A stretch of 64,000 bases of DNA from Ephemerocybe angulata. Taxonomy: Eukaryota > Basidiomycota > Agaricomycetes > Agaricales > Psathyrellaceae. The notes under the pieces were generated by a model. It was not told the origin of the DNA. It saw only the letters and a program-made list of their open reading frames with translations, and searched no databases. A program made the position numbers and the translations under genes. Below, piece by piece: positions 57,272 through 64,000 of the stretch; positions within the stretch are counted from its first letter, which is position 1; every line of letters begins with the position of its first letter. The DNA lies in the NCBI GenBank assembly GCA_013368325.1, contig JAACJK010000231.1, positions 1 to 64,000 on the forward strand. The letters run 5' to 3'.

Positions 57272-57445
57272 GCGAATATATGCGCCGAGATCGCAACGAT
57301 CCCGCGAGATCTAGCCGATGAGACCGCAGTAGCCGACGAGAATGACTCCGAAAGCCGCAAGAAAGCCTAAATCGCGTGCGATCTAGCCGATGTGACCGCG
57401 TGTGCTGCCAAGAAAAGATGCGCTGTACGACTCGATGCGGGATGA

Positions 57446-57463
57446 AAACCGCTGTTGTCACCA
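57446..57463 (-). other. Putative tRNA primer-binding site
   Basis: On the minus strand, 3 bases after the 5' LTR end, the sequence is TGGTGACAACAGCGGTTT. It starts with TGG, complementary to the CCA end of a tRNA. The tRNA species cannot be named from the window. Confidence 0.45.
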
Positions 57464-57466
57464 GAA

Positions 57467-57759
57467 TGGGATGGTCAAGAGTGAGAGAGCTGCGACTGCG
57501 ACAAGAAACGACAAGAGACTGCTGTGCTGCGACGACGACGACAAGAAAGACACGATGCAACACGAATGTATTGGATGAAGAAACGAAAGGAACGCGACGC
57601 GTCGCAAAAGCCAGCAAGCTGACTAAGCTCCGAAGCCGCCACACAACTCGACCAAACACGAAGCCGCGCCAACCTCGGCTCTACTCTACTCTAGCGTCTA
57701 TCTATCCTACTCTACTCTACTCTCCTCTATCCTCTCTGGAGTGGGGCCACCCCACTCCA
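57467..57759 (-). repeat. LTR (5' LTR in element orientation)
   Basis: Same length and, by eye, same sequence as the other LTR. It should hold the promoter for the minus-strand gag-pol RNA. The adjacent downstream flank begins ACGG of the target duplication. Confidence 0.95.
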
Positions 57760-58995
57760 ACGGCAAACCCTCTTCATGGATGGGAGTAAGTATACATTTT
57801 TTCCATTCTCAGTCATGTGTAAATGGGGCTAAAACACTATCCAGCCCCTGTGAAGTTATTGCGACTGGAAAGGCCCACGGAGCCAATCCTGAGGACGTAT
57901 ACGGATGTCTATACTTCTTCTTAACAGAACAGCTGCGCCAATTCCACAGGCGGCTTCGACAATTCAATATTTCCTTCAAGATAACGTCGTTCGGTGCCCC
58001 CCATCTCGCCAAAGCATTGCTTAGCCCTGATAAACCCCTCGTTGAATTCGGTCTCCCAAGTTCCATCCGCTTCGACCGCATCATGGTTTCAAACATCTTC
58101 GACGAAGCGTATGTCGGTCTGAAGGAAGCTTTGGTCCGATGGGGCCCATTCCTCTCTGCCCGGCCGCAAGCCATTCTGGTTGGGTACTTCTTGGACTGGT
58201 TCACTTCTCAGCGCAATGGAAGGATTGAAGGTGCACCAAAGGCGTTGGAGGATAGACTTCTCCGGCAACTATCTCCTCGGCATAAGGTATGAACCAGTTC
58301 CTCGCTGTTTGATATTCTGGGTAATAGCTTGGGGCTTGAACGACTAGGTTCCGGTGGACATGCCCCATGACCCCGGTACGTATTTTGGATACCTGCCGCT
58401 GTTGATATTCGTTTTGACCCGTGGTTCTTCGGCACAGAGGGTATGAATAACTGGATGTCAATGCACGACGAGGTGCACACACTCTACAAGAACTCGGAGC
58501 CATTCGCGACGTACCTGAGGAAGCAGGGCCTAGAGAGCGTCCTCCGTCAAACCCGGCTCATGTTGAAGGAGCATCACACCATCGTTCCTCATGTAAGTGG
58601 TATTTGTCTGGTGCAACAATCTGCAGGTAACTGACATCGGATATCTAGCGCTATGGTGCGCCCATGCGGGGGTCGTCAGATGCCCTGCCCGAGTTTGTGG
58701 ATGACGATGCAATGTACTACAATGTATGTACAACCAGTGAACGCCGTCTACCCTTGAGCTAAATTTCTTGATCATAGGTTCGATTATCCGGGACTACATG
58801 GGGGGAACGCTCAGTCGAGTTTTCGCGGAGCTCATTGTAGAACACTTGGCAGATCCAACTTGGTCACGGCATCTTCCCCTTCCGATACGCAGTCAAGCCT
58901 TGAAGCGCCCAGGCTTGGGTAGGAGGTTCAAGTTGGAGCACAAGGAGTGCATAAATCACTTTCACCACTGCAACGTCTACGACACAAATAGGTAG
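57760..58995 (+). pseudogene. MYND-finger/DUF4470 gene, 3' part, beyond the Ty3 insertion
   Basis: Directly after the LTR and the repeated ACGG (57760-57763), the sequence continues in the same frame with PLHGW, a GT..AG intron, then SPCEVIATGKAHGANPEDVY, GCLYFFLTEQLRQFHRRLRQ, IRFDRIMVSNIFDEAYVGLK, VGYFLDWFTSQRNGR and LEDRLLRQLSPRHK. Further exons give NNWMSMHDEVHTLYKNSEPF, RKQGLESVLRQTRLMLKEHH, RYGAPMRGSSDALPEF and DYMGGTLSRVFAELIVEHLA, ending YDTNR at 58995. No other lesion was seen, so the gene was probably functional until the insertion. Confidence 0.88.
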
Positions 58996-59049
58996 TAATA
59001 TATGGGTCCTTTCTATCTGCTTGAAGTTTCCAATAAGTCTTCAACAATA
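58996..59049. other. Short spacer before MITE
   Basis: The 3' flank of the MYND/DUF4470 gene. It ends with TA at 59048-59049, which is duplicated on the far side of the MITE. Confidence 0.5.
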
Positions 59050-59503
59050 GGGCGTTTCACGGTAGGCCAACTTCGGACCAACTTGACCCTCAACTTGGCT
59101 CCCAACTTGGAGCCAAGTTGGACCATCAAAAATGCCCCAACTTCGCAAGTTGGATGCAAATCGGGCTCGCGACCACGATTTGCACCCAACTTTGATCCCA
59201 ACTTCGCGCCTCGATTTGACATGTTTTTGTGTCTCCCTCCTGCATCCTAGAGTATATCACCATAATTATTGCACCGTTCTGTAGCTATGAATTACAGGAA
59301 TTGCACTATCAAATTTTCAAAGGCTCACTTGCTTGCGTTTAAGCGTGATTCCCAAGTTGGACGATGACATTTTCCAACTTGGACCTTTGGACCAAGTTGG
59401 GGCTTTCACACCGGCGAAAACTGACCCCTCCAAAAAGACACCGAAGTTGGGGTCAAAGTTGGAACCCAAGTTGGGGCCAAGTTGGCCCTACCGTGAAACG
59501 CCC
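59050..59503. mobile_element. 454-bp Tc1/mariner-type MITE
   Basis: The left end GGGCGTTTCACGGTAGG-CCAACTT and the reverse complement of the right end GGGCGTTTCACGGTAGGG form inverted repeats of about 25 bases, differing by one indel. The element is bordered by TA on both sides (59048-59049 and 59504-59505), as in Tc1/mariner insertions. It has no coding capacity. About 16 copies of a caacttg/caagttg core occur in both orientations, concentrated in the outer thirds. Confidence 0.9.
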
Positions 59504-59505
59504 TA

Positions 59506-60393
59506 ATGCCACTTTAGAATCGACGTTCGAATTTGACAAGTCCTTCTGGGCGCTTACCGTTCCGGCCGGCGAAGGGATTGTTTGAATCCGAAGCTGATCT
59601 GATACATCACGCCAGGCGTCGGCCGAGCTTTGGACTTGGTTCAACTTATTGCTACCTCCATTATCGAGTTCTTGGGATGACTCCATGAGTTCTGGTTCTG
59701 CCTTCCTGCGCCATAATCCTAGATTTCATCCTTCGTGAAAGCTCGATTCGGAATCCTCCAGCAGGAGTTTTGGCTCAAGGGTCTCTCTAATTTGAAAACG
59801 TTCGGGCGATCTACAAGTCGAGCCAAACGTTATCGGCTTTCTCAGGTCCAGGAGTCGGAGCGCTTGAAGAGCTGGACTAGGTAGATAGGTATGGTCGAGC
59901 GAGCTGGAAAGATGTGCCTCTGAACCCCTCAGCTTTGGACTACCTGGTGGCACGGTTCATGTATAATTGGGCCGCCTTTGTTGGAGGTAGGTAATGTGGA
60001 TTCCGGTCCTTGGCCCTTCCCACCGCAGCTCTTTCATCTCATGACAACCTCATGCGAAGCTCCACCGATACTCACCAACCTCGAATCTTGTGTTTTTACG
60101 GAGCTCTAGGTTGCTTTCTCGCCACAGGTCATTATCGATCTGCTGGCTTCGCGGTGGGACAAAATACTCGCAGTTACTGTGCCGCGTAGCGAACTTCCAC
60201 TGCACTCCTTTACGCTCACAGCAGAGGGGACGGTTGAGAGATTACGAAAGAACACTAAGCGAAGCTCGAAGCTTGGAAGGAAGATAGTCTGTCTGTACAT
60301 ATTGGGCCATGTGTATAGATTTCAATTCAACACGCGCTACATGCGATTCTGTATGTATGTCATTGCAAACCTTCACGCTCGTTGGATTGACCA
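59506..60393. other. Intergenic, no supported gene
   Basis: Between the MITE and the stop of the GST gene. Small open frames on both strands have no domain and no splice context. Confidence 0.4.
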
Positions 60394-61234
60394 TTAGGCG
60401 GTAGACCTGACTCCATCCTTGACAGATTGGAAGGAAGGTCGGTCAATCAAACCTTTCGCCCATCTAGAAGTCAAGGTTAGACAACTACCACAATAATGGC
60501 GCAAAAAAGCGTCTAGTACGTACTTTTCAACGTTGGGTCGGGTAGAATAGACATCGCGGCCGGTGAGGGGAAGCAAGGAGAGGAGAGGTAGGTGGAATAT
60601 ATCCACCAGCGTGATCTCGTTCCCTGCAACATACTTCTGCTTCGACAGTATCTTCTCATAAACGTCTAGGCTGGCCTCCAGAGATGTAAGCAGCCTCTCG
60701 ACAACAGCGTCATCTGGAGTTTGACCAAACATCCTAGCAAATGATTCTCGCTTCAGCATGATGCTCTCAGCATGACAAAAATAACGCGTAGGGGGTGACT
60801 TACGGCTTAAAGACCTTCTCCACGACGGCCTTTCCGGCATAAGCGTCATAATTGGCCTGCTCAACGGAAGCCGCCTGCTCGAAGTGGCCCTTTGCCTTCA
60901 GGTCTTTGGGAATGAGAGGGGTACCCTGGTCGGCGTATTTCTCGGCAATGTAGCGACTGATTGCCCGGGTCTCGTAGATGAGATATCCATCGTCGTCCTA
61001 GATATGCGCCATTAGATCATCGGTATGTGGGATAATAACATAGAAGGCAAGCCCTAAACTCACCAGCACAGGGATCTGACCGAATGGCTGCTTTTCCAGG
61101 TAATCAGGGGCCTTGTGTTCTCCTTTGCTTAGTTCGATAGTTACAAGCTTGAAGGGCACTTGTTTCTCGTGCATGACGGTAGCAACACGCTGGGTGCAGC
61201 TCGCTTTGGGGTTTCCGTACAAAGTAAGGACCAT
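60394..61234 (-). CDS. Glutathione S-transferase, phi-like
   Basis: This would conjugate glutathione to electrophiles in the cytosol and is part of detoxification in lignin-degrading fungi. ATG at 61234 starts MVLTLYGNPKASCTQRVATV, the thioredoxin-like N-domain. QPFGQIPVL (cis-Pro), then after an intron DDDGYLIYETRAISRYIAEK with the glutathione-binding Glu-Thr, follow. The helical C-domain reads FEQAASVEQANYDAYAGKAV, VVERLLTSLEASLDVYEKIL, KQKYVAGNEITLVDIFHLPL and LIDRPSFQSVKDG, ending RSTA at 60394. About 215 residues. Four exons with introns near 61000-61063, 60765-60805 and 60468-60525. The Ser in KASCTQR is the likely catalytic residue. Confidence 0.92.
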
Positions 61235-61928
61235 GATGGCAGCGAGACGAAAGGTAGATGCTGTTGGTTTAATGGGAGTTGGGAAGTTTCTGAGATAGTT
61301 CGAAGAGTGTGAGCGTATATATACTCCCGTATGCTGTCCAATAATTGCTCTGAGGAATACCGTACCTCCGAATACTTTGACATCTATGATCAAACCTCAA
61401 ATCCTACTTACGCACTCTCTCAGGCTCAGCCGCACCCATCCCTGTTCAGAGCACAATGTTCATTGCCTGCTTACCGATCGCTGAATAAGTCAACTTCGAT
61501 CACAACAGCTTCGTTGAACTTTGACGCTCTGAGGTTTGTCCCGAAACCCGTGCCTCAGTGATCTTTACGTGCAAGTATCTATGACAGAGTTTGTATGACA
61601 GAGTTTGACATCCTCGAGTGAGCGTGGATAGTAAGGCAGGACAAACTGCGGCTGACCATTCGCTGCGTAACAGTCATTACTGCTGACGCGATTGCAATCA
61701 GTACCGTGTGACCTAGCGCTTAATTTGGCGCCCAACTCCGCCGAAGCGTGCTGGAACGTGGTGAGAAATGGAACCTATTTCCGGAATGCTTCGTTTAGCT
61801 TCATGTAGCGAGATTACGCGAAGATGTAAGCGCGAAGATAAAATTTCGGTGGCAAGTCATACGATACAGCGAAGCATGTACATAGCAGAGACTCCGACGA
61901 GAAGGACAGCTCTGTGACGACCAACGTT
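61235..61928. other. Intergenic between GST and glucuronoyl esterase
   Basis: Contains the GST promoter side and the 3' flank of the esterase gene. No gene could be supported. Confidence 0.4.
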
Positions 61929-63387
61929 TTACGTGAGGGTGGGGACGGTCCAGTCGACATACGTTGCCTCGCTGAATCCGAACTGGTTGGAGCTGTCGGT
62001 CTTGATGATGGTGGTGTTGGTGTTCTGGCCCTTCAAGAACTTGTTGACGAAAGCATTCAGGTCGTTGTTCTGGGAGCTGGGGAACGAGCAGTGATTGTGG
62101 CCACCGTACGACGAGACACCCATGTTATCGGGAACACCCAACGCCTTCCAGACCTTCGCAGCGGTGGTCATGCAGCCCCAGGTGGACTTGGGGCCGAGCC
62201 AGTCGATGCCAGAGTGCTCAATAACGAGGAGAGCACGGGGAGCGATGAGGGCGGCGTAGAGATGGTGATCCTGGGGAAGCTCGCGGATCTTGCTGGTCCA
62301 GCTGTTGAAGAGTGGGCTGAACCATGGGTTCTCGGTGACGATCTGACCAGCGGTTTGGGTGGTGCTCGCGCCAATGTCGTCGGAGATACGCCAGCATCCT
62401 GCACCTCCAGAGCCGGACTCCTGGGGAAGAGTCAATGCGATACGCGTGTCGAAGGCACCGGCGGTCATGGCGCCTTTGCCGTTTCGGGAGCATCCCGTAA
62501 CAGCAATCTTCGTCAGGTCGATCCTGGAGTTGGGAAGGGTCTCGAGGACGTCGATGATTCGGGAGACACCCCAAGCCCAGGCCGTCATCGCCGACGCGCT
62601 GTGGCTGCTGCCATAGAGAGTGTAGAATTTGCCTTGCCCACGGCTACCCATACCATTCTGAGCGGCGATGTCGTCGTTGTTGAAGTTGATGGTTGCAACT
62701 CCGGACATGGCAGGAAGACTGGATGCTCCGTAGGCAATGAGGACGGGGACCTGACCGCTGCCGGATGGAATGCTGATGGATGGGCTGAACGAGATAGTCT
62801 TTCCGCCTTCCGTCACGGAGATGCTGAGCGAGCTACCACTGATGGAGCCAGTAACGGTGGCTGGCTTGGGAGGGAGGGTACCTGACTCTGTCTTCTGGAA
62901 GAGCTCGAAGATCTCCTTCCTGCGGCACTCCCAGTCTGCCTTCGTGGTCACCTTGCGCCCGTCGAAGAAGGTGAAGGGATCGGGAAGCTTCTGACTGGCG
63001 GGTTTGCCGAGGTTGGCGGGAAGGCTGACGGTGCAAGCGGCACCAGGAGTGGTCCCAGGGTTAGTCGGGGTCGCGTCAGGGGTGCTGCTCGTTGAGGTAG
63101 TGGTGACGCTCGAACTCGAGCTCGTGCTGCTGGAAGTGGTGACCGTCGTCTGGGATCCTCCTGGCAGGCACTGAGAGTAGAAGTCGTTAAGCTTGTTGCA
63201 AGAGTAGCCTGAAATGCACGTTGTGGCACCAGACCAGCCAACACCGCCGCCTGAATGTCGAACGTAAGCTTCTGACCGATTTGATAGTTGAGGAAGACTC
63301 ACATTGCTGGTAAGCTCCTGCGGGTGTTTGAGCTACGACACCGAGTGCCAGACCAAGCGCGGCGAAGGCAGGTTTAAGGAGAGTCAT
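61929..63387 (-). CDS. CBM1-linked 4-O-methyl-glucuronoyl methylesterase (CE15)
   Basis: This secreted enzyme would hydrolyse the ester between lignin alcohols and glucuronic acid on xylan. ATG at 63387 starts MTLLKPAFAALGLALGVVAQ, a signal peptide. A family-1 carbohydrate-binding module follows, interrupted by one intron (63252-63301): QTPAGAYQQC, then GGVGWSGATTCISGYSC and YSQC. A Ser/Thr linker leads to the CE15 domain: LPDPFTFFDGRKVTTKADWE, catalytic Ser in VTGCSRNGKGAMTAGAF, Glu in LTLPQESGSGGAGCWR, His in GGHNHCSFP. It ends YVDWTVPTLT at 61929. Length about 470 residues. No lesion was seen. This is the clearest lignocellulose-decay gene in the window. Confidence 0.95.
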
Positions 63388-63852
63388 TGTTGCTGCAGTC
63401 TCGGTTCCGTGGATGAGGACGTAGAAGACGCAGTCAAGGTCTTCAGCTTGAAACCAATTTTACCCCAATCAACCACCTTTTATACGGTGAAATACTTCAC
63501 CTCCGTAGGCCCTGGTCGCATCCCAGCGGCCCGCTGCAAAGGATAAATAGCTTCTTTTTCTCTTGCACGGCGCTAGTAGTTCTCACATGGCCAGAGCGAT
63601 ACAGTTCCAACACAGTTGGGACGTCAGCGAGAAGTAAAGAACTGTACTCACTCGGAGCCCAAGCGATGGAGACCACGAAGCAGCATTAATCCGACGTTTC
63701 CTTTTCCCCCCATACCCTCCCACCCAATCGTATAGGAAGGTTCAGGGATCTAGAGTTTACCCGATGATCAGGAGACCGTCATTCCGCGACACCTCCAGGG
63801 CCATTATAGTTCAGCGCGCGACACCAACGCGACACTCTCCTTCAACCAAAAC
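63388..63852. other. Divergent promoter region at window end
   Basis: Upstream of the esterase (start 63387, minus) and of a possible gene at 63853 (plus). A plus-strand open frame at 63764-63949 is rejected in favour of the frame at 63853. Confidence 0.4.
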
Positions 63853-64000
63853 ATGGATACATACTGTACGCCTCCAACACCGTCTGTCGAGATATTCATC
63901 TCCAAGAGCGTTGAGGGGGATATTTCGAGACAAGGTGCACAGAAGCTGAAGGCGGAGTACTCGCTGGCGGCAGGCCTGCAGAAACGGTCCGGGTCATTCA
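63853..64000 (+). CDS. Partial gene running off the window
   Basis: An ATG at 63853 opens a frame that stays open to the last base of the window (MDTYCTPPTPSVEIFISKSV, then a mixed helical segment with KLKAEYSLAAGLQKRSG). It is too short to name. It may be the first exon of a gene continuing beyond position 64000. Confidence 0.4.
   Translation, partial: MDTYCTPPTPSVEIFISKSVEGDISRQGAQKLKAEYSLAAGLQKRSGSF

Larger units (their letters stand above)
51426..57759 (-). mobile_element. Ty3/gypsy LTR retrotransposon, full length, 6.3 kb
   Basis: Two 293-bp LTRs (51426-51718 and 57467-57759), starting TGGGATGG and ending CCACTCCA, enclose gag and pol on the minus strand. The gene order in pol is protease-like, RT, RNase H, integrase, which defines Ty3/gypsy. 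Read side by side, the LTRs show no difference, and both open frames are intact, so the insertion is recent and the element may still be competent. ACGG is repeated at 51422-51425 and 57760-57763 as a 4-bp target duplication. The copy sits inside a MYND/DUF4470 exon. Confidence 0.95.

Noticed and set aside
52000..57370. Many plus-strand open frames opposite gag-pol
   Set aside because: They are Pro/Ser/Arg-rich shadows of the purine-rich coding strand, without domains.
61914..62885. 323-codon plus-strand open frame
   Set aside because: Lies antisense to the well-supported CE15 esterase exon.

Overview
The window is nuclear DNA of a basidiomycete, most likely an Agaricomycete (mushroom or wood/litter decayer). 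Genes are split by many short introns of about 50-60 bases with GT..AG ends. The families are typical of this class: a Plavaka transposase, a protein with KDZ-associated cysteine clusters, DUF6534, DUF6698 and MYND/DUF4470 proteins, a fruit-body-specific-protein-like secreted protein, and a CBM1-linked glucuronoyl esterase. No bacterial operon signals, CRISPR arrays, rRNA or tRNA genes were seen.

Layout. 1-11.1 kb is accessory and repeat-rich: two small hypothetical genes, a disordered/coiled-coil hypothetical gene, a KDZ-associated SWIM/CxC5-CxC6-type gene (6127-9511), and a minisatellite of about 158-bp units (9.6-11.1 kb). 11.7-25.2 kb is a block of ordinary genes: peroxisomal dienoyl-CoA isomerase and aldehyde dehydrogenase (tail to tail), the mitochondrial DEAD-box helicase MRH4, a DUF6534 membrane protein and a cytochrome P450. 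25.5-34.9 kb is a MYND/DUF4470-family gene remnant split by a 7.8-kb Plavaka-type DNA transposon (26118-33930). The transposon has its own inverted repeats and carries a divergent DUF6698 passenger gene. 35.0-48.7 kb is again ordinary: a flavin monooxygenase, a Ran-binding-domain protein, the autophagy protease ATG4 and a fruit-body-specific-like secreted protein. 48.9-59.5 kb holds a second, fuller MYND/DUF4470 paralog split by a young, apparently complete Ty3/gypsy retrotransposon (51426-57759, two 293-bp LTRs with no difference seen). A 454-bp TA-flanked MITE (59050-59503) follows. 60.4-64 kb has a glutathione S-transferase, a CBM1-CE15 glucuronoyl esterase, and the start of a gene that leaves the window.

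How the parts relate. The dienoyl-CoA isomerase ends in a peroxisomal PTS1 signal and would act in beta-oxidation of unsaturated fatty acids. The P450, FMO, GST and ALDH form a redox/detoxification set usual in wood-decay fungi, and the CE15 esterase would cut lignin-glucuronoxylan esters. These are not an obvious co-regulated cluster. The most notable result is structural. Two paralogs of one fungal gene family, about 15 kb apart in opposite orientation, are each broken by a different large transposon, and a near-identical 517-bp inverted duplication lies beside both.
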